Shown here: one piece after another, positions 42,723 to 51,565 of the stretch
How positions within the stretch are numbered: the stretch's first letter is position 1
How the letters are laid out: the number at the start of each line of letters is the position of its first letter
NCBI GenBank assembly: GCA_017441925.1
Contig: JAFRUE010000002.1
Coordinates: forward strand, 124,001-188,000
Direction: 5' to 3'
Origin: Bacillota bacterium
GTDB lineage: Bacteria > Bacillota > Clostridia > Lachnospirales > Bianqueaceae
Length of the DNA: 64,000 bases
Position numbers and translations under genes: made by a program
The notes under the pieces: generated by a model
Seen by the model: the letters and a program-made list of their open reading frames with translations, nothing else
What the model was told of the DNA's origin: nothing
Databases searched by the model: none

Positions 42723-44492
42723 TCATTCAGTGCGGAACTGATACTCATACAGCTCTTTATAGAGTCCGCTGTTCTTCATCAGTTCTTCGTGGGTACCGCG
42801 TTCCTCAATACCGTCTTTCGTCAATACGATGATTTCATCGGCATTCTTTACAGTCGAAAGCCTATGGGCGACAATAATACAGGTGCGGCCCCGCGACAGT
42901 TCTTCCAGAGATTCCTGAATCAGCATCTCCGTAGCGTTATCCAGAGCAGACGTTGCTTCATCCAGAATCAATATGGACGGATTCTTCAGGAATACACGGG
43001 CAATCGAGATCCGCTGTTTCTGTCCTCCGGACAGTCTGACGCCGCGTTCTCCCACCTGCGTATCATAGCCGTTCTCCATCGTCATGATGTAATCATGAAT
43101 ATTGGCTTTCTTTGCGGCTTCGATGATCTCCTCATCCGTGGCTTCCAGATTGCCGTATGCAATATTCTCCCGTATTGTCCCGTCAAACAGGAATACATCC
43201 TGGGCGACCATTCCGATATTCCGCCGCAGATCATAACTGGCCATGCTACGAATATCGATACCGTCAATCGTGATCTTCCCTGCATCGATCTCATAGAACC
43301 GCGGCAGCAGATGGCAGATTGTGGTTTTCCCGGCTCCGGATGGTCCGACAAGAGCCACTTTGCGTCCCTTAGGGATCATCAGGCTCATATCATGGATGAC
43401 CTTGTCGGCTCCGTCCGTCTCATCCGTATTGTGATATTCAAAGTCCACATGATCAAAGGCGATATCTCCTGCAAGTGTTCCGACTTTTGCAGGCTCTTCC
43501 GGCTCCATCTCCTCGGCTTCTTCCATGATCTCACGGAAGCGGATAAAACCGGTCATACCGTTCTGGATCGTCTCAAAAATGTTGACCATCTTCTGAACCG
43601 GCTTCAGGAACATACTGATGTAAAGCAGATAGGCTGTGAATTCACCGGCGTTGATCTTCCCGTTATAAAGGAACATTCCGCCGGCCAGGATCCCGACCAG
43701 ATACATCAGATCCTGGAAGAATCCCATGCTAGATCCGAACTTGCCCATTGCCTTATAGGAACGCGCGCGGGCTTTCTTGAAATTCTCGTTCGTACGGCGG
43801 AATTTATCGATTTCGTGTTCTTCTGTCGTATAGGCTTTGGACACACGGATACCCGAAATCGCGGTCTCCACTCCGGCGTTGACCTCTGCGATCTGCTCCC
43901 GCGTGATCCGGTATGTCTCGCGCAGCTCTTTGCGCAGCACGATCGCAAGCACGGCAATCACGGGTATAAAAGCGAAAATGATACAGGTCAGCGCCAGATT
44001 GATCCGCGCGAGCATGACAAACGAACCGATCAGCATGACCACCGAGAGGAAAATATCCTCAGGCCCGTGGTGCGACAGCTCCGCGATATCCTGCAGATCG
44101 TTGACGATCCTGGACATAATGGATCCCGTTCTGGTCTCGTCGAAGAATTTGAAAGGCAGGCGCTGCAGATGACGGAAGATATCCATACGCATGTCACCCT
44201 GGATCCGGACGCCGACAACATGTCCCCAGTACTGGAGGAAGAAGTTCAGTCCGGCCTTGGCAAGATAGATCGCCGTCAGCACAGCTGCCCATATCAGCAT
44301 CAGCCGCAGATTCCGGTCCGGAACGTATATATTGATGATGTTCTTCGCGATCATCGGCATGACCAGATCTGCCGCCGCAAGGAGCAGCGCACAGAACAGA
44401 TCCGTATAGAAAAGTACCCTGTGAGGCTTATAATAGGAGATAAAGTGCTTCAGCAGATGCTGCGGCGCTTTTTTATTCTTCTGTCCGCTCAA
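42723..44492 (-). CDS. ABC exporter, fused membrane and ATPase domains
   Basis: The protein is 589 aa from TTG 44492, which overlaps the upstream stop by 4 bp and has GGAGG 7 bp before it. Six N-terminal helices (about 20-310) form the type I exporter domain. The ATPase has Walker A GPSGAGKTT, the signature LSGGQKQR, Walker B ILILDEATSALD and the H-loop VAHRLST. It works as a homodimer or with a partner, moving lipids, peptides or drugs outward. Its last position after an aminopeptidase and a transglutaminase-like gene suggests export of a peptide-related product, which is inference. Confidence 0.93.
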   Translation of the reverse strand: MSGQKNKKAPQHLLKHFISYYKPHRVLFYTDLFCALLLAAADLVMPMIAKNIINIYVPDRNLRLMLIWAAVLTAIYLAKAGLNFFLQYWGHVVGVRIQGDMRMDIFRHLQRLPFKFFDETRTGSIMSRIVNDLQDIAELSHHGPEDIFLSVVMLIGSFVMLARINLALTCIIFAFIPVIAVLAIVLRKELRETYRITREQIAEVNAGVETAISGIRVSKAYTTEEHEIDKFRRTNENFKKARARSYKAMGKFGSSMGFFQDLMYLVGILAGGMFLYNGKINAGEFTAYLLYISMFLKPVQKMVNIFETIQNGMTGFIRFREIMEEAEEMEPEEPAKVGTLAGDIAFDHVDFEYHNTDETDGADKVIHDMSLMIPKGRKVALVGPSGAGKTTICHLLPRFYEIDAGKITIDGIDIRSMASYDLRRNIGMVAQDVFLFDGTIRENIAYGNLEATDEEIIEAAKKANIHDYIMTMENGYDTQVGERGVRLSGGQKQRISIARVFLKNPSILILDEATSALDNATEMLIQESLEELSRGRTCIIVAHRLSTVKNADEIIVLTKDGIEERGTHEELMKNSGLYKELYEYQFRTE

Positions 44493-45874
44493 CTCTCGTC
44501 CTCCACCGGCTCCAGGCTCAGAAGTTCATGCCATCCGTCAAATTCCTTTCCCATCAGTCCATGTCCTTCGTATTCCGCCTCTCCGATCTGGTTATCGTAA
44601 GGATCATGGCGGTTCTCCAGTTTCGGCGGATCGAATTCATATTCATATTCGGAGTTGAAGATGATCCTAAACGGATCCAGATTGCCGAAATAATGATTCC
44701 ATTTCTCTGTGTCGCCCGCACGATAAGCACTGCCGCCAAAGGAACAATCGGCAAACAGCCATCCGTAAGGAGCGATATAGAACTGAGCCCAGTCATGCAT
44801 ATCGATCTCGATCGGTCCCGCACAAAGCCCCGTCTGCCATCTCGCAGGGATGCCCGCCGCGCGGCAGAGCGTAATGAACAGCAGCGCCTGCACGCCGCAG
44901 TCTCCGCTCAGGTTCTTGGCAGCATATTCCGGAATATTCTCCAGAATATAGTATGCCGGCATGAAGGTATAACGGACTTTGGTCGTGACGAAATCATAAA
45001 ACGCTCTTGCTTTGAGCAGTGGATTCGTCTCCCCGCCTGCGAGTTCCTTCACAAGATCTCGGATATACGGTGTGAACAGAATATGCGGTGCCTGCTCTTC
45101 CGTGTGAAAATCAGGCTGTTCTGCGGAAACTTTATCCGGATCGAGACGTACATACGGTACGCGGTTCACGATCTCAAATTCTACGGAGTATTCATGATTC
45201 TCCTCGGGAGCTTCAGCGAAATATATTGTCCGGCTCGGATAATCCTCCGGAGCGATATACATTGGATCCGGCGTGATCTTAAGGATACGCACGGACTTGA
45301 CCTGCTCGCATACAGCCGGTGCCGGCAGATGCACTCTGAGCGTCTCTCCCGGACGGAAGGCATCGTCCTCGACTTTCAGTACACAGCGTGCCCGGATCTT
45401 CCTGGCTGCATATCCATCCCGCTGCATATCATGGATCGTACTGTTCAGAAGCAGTTTCTCCCGCCATTCGACATCATTCTTCTCAGCCTTCATATATCGT
45501 TTCTGAAGCTCCGGCTGAGTATGGACCAGCGTCCGGAAGAAACGTCTGTGAAAGCAGATCTGACCATCATTGTAATGCCACAGGGCATTGCCGTTACGCA
45601 TGTAATAGAACAGCTCCTCTTCCGGAGCCTTATCGGAAGGAAGCAGCTCCTCTTTCATCATCTGCACAGCCTCATCCCAGGGAACCGTATATTCCCGGCG
45701 CTGTTCTCCGATGATCGTCTTTTCAAGCTGCAGACGCTCCTTCAATCCCTGCGGCAGTTCTTTTGCCAGGAGGAAATCGATCTGGTCCAAAGCGTCATCC
45801 CACTTCCCGTTGTCCTTTAACAGGCGGACATCATCCGGCAAAGGAAAAGCTAAGGACTCCCAGTTATTCTTCAT
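44489..45874 (-). CDS. Transglutaminase-like (papain-fold) domain protein
   Basis: This 461-aa protein has a complete Cys-His-Asp triad of the transglutaminase-like fold in its C-terminal half: LSGDCGVQALL (Cys326), IDMHDW (His360) and LFADCSFGG (Asp376). The N-terminal 150 residues are helical, and a beta-sandwich-like middle (about 160-245) precedes the catalytic domain. No signal peptide is evident, so it probably acts inside the cell on peptides. It is flanked by aminopeptidase P (18 bp upstream) and the ABC exporter (overlapping). Confidence 0.85.
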   Translation of the reverse strand: MKNNWESLAFPLPDDVRLLKDNGKWDDALDQIDFLLAKELPQGLKERLQLEKTIIGEQRREYTVPWDEAVQMMKEELLPSDKAPEEELFYYMRNGNALWHYNDGQICFHRRFFRTLVHTQPELQKRYMKAEKNDVEWREKLLLNSTIHDMQRDGYAARKIRARCVLKVEDDAFRPGETLRVHLPAPAVCEQVKSVRILKITPDPMYIAPEDYPSRTIYFAEAPEENHEYSVEFEIVNRVPYVRLDPDKVSAEQPDFHTEEQAPHILFTPYIRDLVKELAGGETNPLLKARAFYDFVTTKVRYTFMPAYYILENIPEYAAKNLSGDCGVQALLFITLCRAAGIPARWQTGLCAGPIEIDMHDWAQFYIAPYGWLFADCSFGGSAYRAGDTEKWNHYFGNLDPFRIIFNSEYEYEFDPPKLENRHDPYDNQIGEAEYEGHGLMGKEFDGWHELLSLEPVEDES

Positions 45875-45892
45875 AATAACTCCTTTCCGCCA

Positions 45893-47671
45893 TTAACGGC
45901 CGGTCTCCGCAGCAAGCCATTCTCTCTCTTCTTCAGTAAGATACGGGCTGAGCGTTTCACGGATTCTCTTATTATATGCGTCAAGCCAGTCTTTTTCCTC
46001 TGCCGTCAGCAGAGAAACATCGATCAGATCCGGCTCATAGGGGCAAAGCGTCAGGTTCTCAAACTTCAGGAAACGTCCGTCAGATGTCCGGCAGGCCTCC
46101 TTGGTCAGGATCAGATTCTCGATGCGGACACCGAATTCGCCTTCCGGATAATAGCCCGGTTCATCAGATGTCACCATGCCCGGTTCAAGGGCAACCGGCA
46201 CATCCTTGCGGAGACCGATATTCTGCGGGCCTTCATGAACGGCAAGTGCAAAACCTACGCCGTGTCCGGTCCCGTGGCGGAAATCCATCCCGTGCTTCCA
46301 CAGCGGCTCTCTGGCGAGAATATCCAGATAATGGCCTTCTGTACCTTCCATAAAGACAGCGTTTGCGAGCTGCAGATGTCCCTTCAGGACAAGAGTATAG
46401 ATGAATCTCATGCGGTCTGTTACCGGACCGAGTGCGATCGTACGTGTAATGTCCGTCGTACCCTCATAGTACTGTCCGCCGGAATCCACGACAATCATGC
46501 CCTCCGGCTTAAGAGCGGCCGCGGTTTCTTTTTTTGCACTGTAATGAATAATGGAACCATTCGGTCCGTATCCTGCGATCGTTCCGAAACTAAGATCGAA
46601 GCAGGAATCGCAGGACAGTCTGATCTCCTTCAGTTTCTCTCCGACGGAGTACTCATCCAGATTTGCCGCGGGATCCTTGACGGTCTCCTTAAGCCACTTG
46701 ATGAAACGGACCATCGCCGCACCGTCCTTCTCATGGGCAACCCTGAAATTCTTCTGCTCTGTTTCGTTCTTGCAGGCTTTATACACTGTAGTGATATCCG
46801 TCTCTGACTGTACTGTCCACGACTCAGGGATCGAGCCGGAAAGAAGCTTATTGATCCGTGCTTCGTCGAGGAGGATCTTCCCTGCGGGAAGTGTCCCCAG
46901 AAGCTCCGGCAGACGATCGTAAGAGCCTATATCCACACCGTCCCGCTCCAGATCCGCGCGGATTGCATCGTTCAGTTTCCGGTCATCGATGCAGAGCCAG
47001 GCCTTATCCTGTCCGATCAGCAGATAGGAATAAAAGACCGGTGTATACAGAATATCCCGGCCGCGCAGATTCAATGTCCACGCAATGTCATCGAGCGACG
47101 CAAGCATCAGATAATCTGCCTTCTGTTCCGTCATATGGAGGCGGATCCTTGCAAGTTTATCGGTCCGGCTCTCTCCGGTAAACTCAGTTCCGAGTTCGAA
47201 AACCAGGCCTGCCGGAAGCGCGAGTCTGTCAGGCCATGCTTTACCCGCAAGATCCTCTGCGAACAGGATCCTGGCCTGCGGAAGAAGCGTCTCAAGTTCT
47301 TTGCTGCCTTTTGTGCTGAAAGTACGGCCGTCATAAGCGACGGTCTCGCCTTCCTTCACATGTTCCTTAAGCCATTCGTTCGGCGAAGGAACTCCGGGAA
47401 GTCCCATTTTGACCGGCGTAACATCCGTACCCTCGGTCTCTTTAACGACCTGTATATGATAGCGTCCGTCCGCCCACACACAGGCCTCGTTCTTCGTAAC
47501 GATCAGCGTTCCCGCGGATCCTGTAAACCCGCTGAAATATGCTCTTGCTCTCCAATATCCTGCAACATATTCACTCTGGTGCGCATCCTGGCTGGGAATG
47601 ATATAATAGTCCGCTCCAACCTTAGCCATCTCCTGACGAAGTGCCGCCAGTCTTTCGTTTACTACTGACAC
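45893..47671 (-). CDS. Xaa-Pro aminopeptidase (aminopeptidase P, long form)
   Basis: The protein is 592 aa from GTG 47671, behind AAGGAGGAG. It has two creatinase-like N-terminal domains (about 1-300), then the pita-bread metallopeptidase domain with dimetal ligands: VVDSGGQYYEGTTDITR (two Asp), RHGTGHGVGF (His), SDEPGYY (Glu) and GVRIENL (Glu). It removes N-terminal residues preceding proline. It resembles the roughly 600-aa eukaryotic-like form rather than the roughly 440-aa PepP. It is the second gene of a four-gene operon. Confidence 0.94.
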   Translation of the reverse strand: MSVVNERLAALRQEMAKVGADYYIIPSQDAHQSEYVAGYWRARAYFSGFTGSAGTLIVTKNEACVWADGRYHIQVVKETEGTDVTPVKMGLPGVPSPNEWLKEHVKEGETVAYDGRTFSTKGSKELETLLPQARILFAEDLAGKAWPDRLALPAGLVFELGTEFTGESRTDKLARIRLHMTEQKADYLMLASLDDIAWTLNLRGRDILYTPVFYSYLLIGQDKAWLCIDDRKLNDAIRADLERDGVDIGSYDRLPELLGTLPAGKILLDEARINKLLSGSIPESWTVQSETDITTVYKACKNETEQKNFRVAHEKDGAAMVRFIKWLKETVKDPAANLDEYSVGEKLKEIRLSCDSCFDLSFGTIAGYGPNGSIIHYSAKKETAAALKPEGMIVVDSGGQYYEGTTDITRTIALGPVTDRMRFIYTLVLKGHLQLANAVFMEGTEGHYLDILAREPLWKHGMDFRHGTGHGVGFALAVHEGPQNIGLRKDVPVALEPGMVTSDEPGYYPEGEFGVRIENLILTKEACRTSDGRFLKFENLTLCPYEPDLIDVSLLTAEEKDWLDAYNKRIRETLSPYLTEEEREWLAAETGR

Positions 47672-47684
47672 CGCGCTCTCCTCC

Positions 47685-48500
47685 TTATCCGATCAGTTTA
47701 TCCATCAACGGCCTCTTGTCTGCATTCTTCCTGAAATACGCGATCTTATCATCAGACAGTTTGCCGCTCTCCGCGTCCACAAGCAGATTCATGGCTATAC
47801 GGGCTGCCTCAAGCTTCGGTCTATCCGGTTCCGCAGTCGTAACATATCTCTGCAGCAGATCTCCCGCCTGATTCAGAACTTCCTTAAGTGCCGGCGCTTT
47901 CTCTTCCGGAAGCCGGAAGCCTTCATATGCAAGTCCTGTAATCAATCCCTGCTGCACCAGTCCGTGTCCGAGCGGGAGCCATCCGAATACCGCCTGAGAA
48001 GCGAAATAATACACGATGAAATTCGTCCCGCAGCGGCGGGAGATTCTGGACACCTCCTCTGCCTGTTCCTGTGTGATCCGTCCCTTCTGCTTCTCATAAG
48101 CCTCTATCACTTTATGTTCGGCTCCGTGATACTGACGGACCTTGCCGTCCGTTCCGAAAATATGATAGAACAGAGCTCCAAGATAAGCATAACCTGCTCC
48201 GAGACAGATACCCCCGAGTATCCGCATGCTCTTCTTGTCCCGCAGGGTCAGCAGAGCCCCGGCGGCGGACAGTGTGGATATTCCCGCGCTCGCAAGCATC
48301 CCCGGATTGCGGAAGATACTGTAAAGACCGCGGACAACGGGTATTTTGCGGATCTTCCTGACTGCGTCTCCATTCTCATCCGCTATCGGATACAGTCCGT
48401 AGATATAATCCTGTCTCTTCTTGTCGTACCAGAACGTTACGGCATATTTGTCTCCGTATAGTGTTATTCCGTTTTTCCTCGAACTGCCGGCTGTCTTCAC
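47685..48500 (-). CDS. DUF1385 family membrane protein
   Basis: The protein is 271 aa from GTG 48500, behind GGGGAG. It has the family motif QYHGAEHKVIEAYE (about 143-156), a following SRRCGTNF, and several hydrophobic helices. The biochemical role is unknown; HGAEHK suggests metal binding or catalysis near the membrane. The usual C-terminal part is modified here: residues about 215-271 form a soluble helical tail. It heads the operon with aminopeptidase P. Confidence 0.85.
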   Translation of the reverse strand: MKTAGSSRKNGITLYGDKYAVTFWYDKKRQDYIYGLYPIADENGDAVRKIRKIPVVRGLYSIFRNPGMLASAGISTLSAAGALLTLRDKKSMRILGGICLGAGYAYLGALFYHIFGTDGKVRQYHGAEHKVIEAYEKQKGRITQEQAEEVSRISRRCGTNFIVYYFASQAVFGWLPLGHGLVQQGLITGLAYEGFRLPEEKAPALKEVLNQAGDLLQRYVTTAEPDRPKLEAARIAMNLLVDAESGKLSDDKIAYFRKNADKRPLMDKLIG

Positions 48501-48536
48501 TTTGGATCTCCCCTTTCTTCCGAAACTGTATATTCA

Positions 48537-48565
48537 ATTGTAGCATAACAGGATTCTGTAATCAA
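48537..48565 (-). promoter_or_regulatory. Promoter for the DUF1385-aminopeptidase-transglutaminase-ABC operon
   Basis: TTGATT (48565-48560) and TACAAT (48542-48537) are spaced 17 bp, with TGC before the -10. The -35 overlaps the rmuC stop codon. Confidence 0.6.
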
Positions 48566-49920
48566 GTGCCGTCCGGTAAATCCATTCCCGGCAGCGGCAT
48601 GGAAACAAAATCCTGTTCTCCCGGGCTGTTCAGCAGATTCACGCCGGTAAGCCGCTTCCGGATCAGGTCCGACCGTTTCTTCATATCCTCCGTACTGCGG
48701 ACCGCAAGATCAAGATTCCGCTGCGTCCTGTCGATCAGATCGCCAAATTTCGCATACTGATCCCGTATATTCTCCAGAACCTCCAGTACCTGACGGGTAT
48801 TTCTGGAGACAGTCAGATAGCGGAATCCGACGGCAAGACTGTTAAGCAGCGCACTGATGGTGGCCGGTCCGGCGATCAGGACTTTGTAATCCTTCTGACA
48901 GGACTCGGCAAGTCCGGAAATCCGGAGGATCTCGGAATACAGACTCTCCGTCGGCACAAAAAGAACAGCGAAATCCGTCGTCTGCGGCGGATTGATATAC
49001 TTCGTGCAGATATCCTTTGCTTCATTGCGGATCCGGTTCTTCAGCTCATTAACGGCAGCCTCGGCCGCTCTCGCGTCCACCGCGGCGGCTGCCACCTGTA
49101 TCTTCTGATAGACATCCGCCGGGAATTTGGAATCGATCGGCAGCAGGATCGTCCTGCCGTCGACCGTCTTGTCCGGGATCCTGATGGCATACTCCACCCG
49201 TTCCTGACTGCCTTCCTTAACCTGCGCATTGCGTATATACAGGTCTTCCGGGAAAATATTGGAAAGGATCTGGCCGAGCTGCATCTCGCCCCACGTACCG
49301 CGGCTCTTCACGTTGGAAAGGGTACGGTTCAGCGACTCCACGCCTCCAGATAACGCCTGGAGCTCGCCTGCCGTCTTATAAAGCAGCGAAAGCTGTTGCC
49401 CGATCTTGTCAAAGCTGGAATCCAGCCGCTCGTTCAGTGATCTGTCCAGCTTCTCCCGCATATCTGCCTGGATCTCAGCCAGTTTCTCACTGTTCACACG
49501 CGTCATCGTCTGAATGGATTCGACAAGCCTGTTCATGATCATCTCCTGCGTCTCATGATCCTGCCTCAGGAGTTCCTTCTGCATATTCTGCAGGATCGCG
49601 GACTGCGCGTCCTCCTGATTTGCCATCTGCTCCCGCTGAGCGTCAAAACTGCGGCGAATGGAGAGATCGATCTGATCCCACTTCTGCTCATTCTCCATAC
49701 GCAGGCTCTGCATGGACCGCTCCAGCGACTGTGTGATCCGCGTCTGCTCATCCGCGGAATCCTTGGACAGCTCAAGACGCAGATTCTGCAGCTCGCGTGA
49801 CATCCTATCCTGCAGTTCCCTGGCGAACTCTCTGTACATACCCTTACGCGTCAGGACCAGTATGATCAGGATCTCCAGCACCAGAACCGCTCCAAGCATT
49901 ACCCATGCGACTGTATCCAT
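48562..49920 (-). CDS. rmuC: DNA recombination protein RmuC
   Basis: This 452-aa protein has one N-terminal membrane helix (about 5-23), a long coiled coil (about 30-195), and then the RmuC nuclease-like domain (SRGTWGEMQLGQILSNI, LPIDSKFPADVYQ, TDFAVLFVPTESLYSE). It limits inversions and other short-repeat rearrangements; the core resembles restriction-endonuclease folds. AGGAGGG precedes the ATG. It has its own sigma-A promoter. Confidence 0.95.
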   Translation of the reverse strand: MDTVAWVMLGAVLVLEILIILVLTRKGMYREFARELQDRMSRELQNLRLELSKDSADEQTRITQSLERSMQSLRMENEQKWDQIDLSIRRSFDAQREQMANQEDAQSAILQNMQKELLRQDHETQEMIMNRLVESIQTMTRVNSEKLAEIQADMREKLDRSLNERLDSSFDKIGQQLSLLYKTAGELQALSGGVESLNRTLSNVKSRGTWGEMQLGQILSNIFPEDLYIRNAQVKEGSQERVEYAIRIPDKTVDGRTILLPIDSKFPADVYQKIQVAAAAVDARAAEAAVNELKNRIRNEAKDICTKYINPPQTTDFAVLFVPTESLYSEILRISGLAESCQKDYKVLIAGPATISALLNSLAVGFRYLTVSRNTRQVLEVLENIRDQYAKFGDLIDRTQRNLDLAVRSTEDMKKRSDLIRKRLTGVNLLNSPGEQDFVSMPLPGMDLPDGT

Positions 49921-49977
49921 ATATTATCCCTCCTGAAAAAACCTGCAAACGGCTTTGTATGATCTTCATATGCTGAC

Positions 49978-50006
49978 AGCATACAGCCGTTCGCCGGTTT
50001 TGTCAA
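49978..50006 (-). promoter_or_regulatory. Promoter for rmuC
   Basis: TTGACA (50006-50001) and TATGCT (49983-49978) are spaced 17 bp. Confidence 0.75.
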
Positions 50007-50040
50007 GAGAAAAGCGAACATTTGTTTTTATTTTTTTTGC

Positions 50041-50075
50041 AAAAAAGCGCCCATGCCGCAGCACAGGCGCTTTTT
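50041..50075 (-). terminator. Terminator after the GH28 gene
   Basis: AAAAAAGCGCC (50041-50051) pairs with GGCGCTTTTT (50066-50075). T runs flank it on both strands. Confidence 0.85.
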
Positions 50076-50105
50076 GCTACTATTGTGATCCGTCTTCCCG
50101 ATGCC

Positions 50106-51383
50106 TTAATGAATCGTTACATCCGCGGTCCCGTCCAGATCATAGATACCGCCCTGGATCCCCTTCAGGACTACATTGTTAAAAATGATGCCCTTCGCGT
50201 TCCGGACATAGAATCCGGACTGTTTCATCATCGGCACTTCGTCAGCCATTGCCGGAAGAGCGGCTTCGGCCTCTGCTGCCATCGTGACGGAGCAGTTGTT
50301 GAACTGAACGTTGTCGACCGGCATTTCCGGCAGCCCGTTGATGAAGCCGGCGCAGGAAGTAATGTCCCTTGCAATGATGTTGTTGATCTGTACGTTCCGC
50401 AGAAGCGGTGTGCCCTCGTTGACAGGCTGCGGATTCTTGTCCCGCACGAACGGTGTCCTGCCGTCTTTTCCGCAGTTGTAATACATATTGAAGACAAACG
50501 GACAGAGCACCTTGTCCATGACGATATTGGAGATGATCACATCCTCAACGACTCCGCCGCGCCTCCTGCGCGTTTTCACGCGGATACCGCGGTCCGTCTC
50601 ATAGAATACACAGTTGGAAATCACAACATTGCGTACGCCGCCGCTCATTTCCGAGCCGATTACGACACCGCCGTGTCCGTGAAGCATGGTGCAGCCTGTG
50701 ATCGTGATGTTTTCGCAGGGACGCTTCTCCGGTGTGTCCTCCGTACCGGATTTCAGAACGATGCAGTCATCGCCGACATCAACAGTGCAGCCTTCAATCC
50801 GCAGATTGCTGGTCCCGTCCGGATCCATTCCGTCGGTATTCGGCGAATCCCACGGATTGCGGATCGTAACGCCGCGAATCAGCATGTTGTCGCAGTACAG
50901 CGGATGGATCGTCCAGGACGGAGACATCGTCAGCGTCACGTCTTCGATCTTTGTATTGCGGCAGTACTGGAAGCAGACCAGATTCGGCCGGGTATAGGCC
51001 AGTCTGCGGGCACGCAGCTCTTCCCACCAGCGCTTGCCGTTCCCGTTGAGCGTTCCGCGTCCGATCAGTGCGATATTATCTGCATGATCCGCGAAAATAA
51101 GCGGTTTGTAGGCTTTGGAAGCGATCCCTTCGAACTCTGTGTCGATCAGCTCGTAATTCTCGATATCGTCCGTAAAGGAAATCGTCGCGCCGGCATCCAC
51201 CCACAGCGTCGTATTGCTGTAAAGCTGTATGGAACGTGTCGGATACTGTCCCGCAGGAACAAAAAGGATACCTCCGCCCTGCTCTCCGATCTCGGTCAGC
51301 GCCTGACGGAAAGCCTCTGTCCAGTCGCTTCCGTCCCGGGAAGCGGCACTATAAGAAAGAATACTTGTAAATCCCTGATTCAT
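50106..51383 (-). CDS. Glycoside hydrolase family 28 (polygalacturonase-like)
   Basis: This 425-aa right-handed beta-helix protein has all GH28 catalytic blocks: NTDGMD (NTD 182-184), GDDC (DD about 205-206), HGHGG (235-239) and RVK (268-270). GH28 enzymes hydrolyse galacturonic acid linkages in pectin. There is no signal peptide, so it probably acts on imported pectic oligosaccharides. GGAGG precedes the ATG and a consensus promoter lies 30 bp upstream. It is monocistronic. Confidence 0.93.
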   Translation of the reverse strand: MNQGFTSILSYSAASRDGSDWTEAFRQALTEIGEQGGGILFVPAGQYPTRSIQLYSNTTLWVDAGATISFTDDIENYELIDTEFEGIASKAYKPLIFADHADNIALIGRGTLNGNGKRWWEELRARRLAYTRPNLVCFQYCRNTKIEDVTLTMSPSWTIHPLYCDNMLIRGVTIRNPWDSPNTDGMDPDGTSNLRIEGCTVDVGDDCIVLKSGTEDTPEKRPCENITITGCTMLHGHGGVVIGSEMSGGVRNVVISNCVFYETDRGIRVKTRRRRGGVVEDVIISNIVMDKVLCPFVFNMYYNCGKDGRTPFVRDKNPQPVNEGTPLLRNVQINNIIARDITSCAGFINGLPEMPVDNVQFNNCSVTMAAEAEAALPAMADEVPMMKQSGFYVRNAKGIIFNNVVLKGIQGGIYDLDGTADVTIH

Positions 51384-51402
51384 TTAAATGACCTCCTCAC
51401 TT

Positions 51403-51415
51403 GAGCTGTTTTCAT
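51403..51415 (-). promoter_or_regulatory. Candidate operator at the GH28 transcription start
   Basis: GAGCTGTTTTCAT overlaps and follows the -10 box. It matches 12 of 13 bases of the core found in the sugar-importer leader at 15428-15440. A shared repressor is possible. Confidence 0.35.
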
Positions 51416-51442
51416 TATATCTTTCCTGAAAACCACTGTCAA
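51414..51442 (-). promoter_or_regulatory. Consensus promoter for GH28
   Basis: TTGACA (51442-51437) and TATAAT (51419-51414) are perfect hexamers with a 17-bp spacer. Confidence 0.85.
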
Positions 51443-51444
51443 GT

Positions 51445-51493
51445 GAACTGTCCCCGTATCTTGCCGCTTTTGTTCCGAAAACAGGGACAGTTC
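51445..51493. repeat. Inverted repeat GAACTGTCCC...GGGACAGTTC
   Basis: GAACTGTCCC (51445-51454) and GGGACAGTTC (51484-51493) form a perfect ten-bp inverted repeat with a 29-bp spacer, between divergent promoters. A single copy of the word occurs at 42478-42488. It may be a remnant of a REP-like element. Confidence 0.6.
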
Positions 51494-51509
51494 TGCAGGC
51501 AATTTTCCC

Positions 51510-51538
51510 TTGTATTTCACAGACTTCAGTAGTAAACT
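51510..51538 (+). promoter_or_regulatory. Promoter for the response regulator-rdgB unit
   Basis: TTGTAT (51510-51515) and TAAACT (51533-51538) are spaced 17 bp. Confidence 0.55.
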
Positions 51539-51565
51539 GGATATACTGAAACGGAGGTGAACGCA

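Noticed and set aside
42597-44600. 667-codon open frame on the plus strand
   Set aside because: It is antisense to the ABC exporter, which has intact Walker, signature and H-loop motifs.
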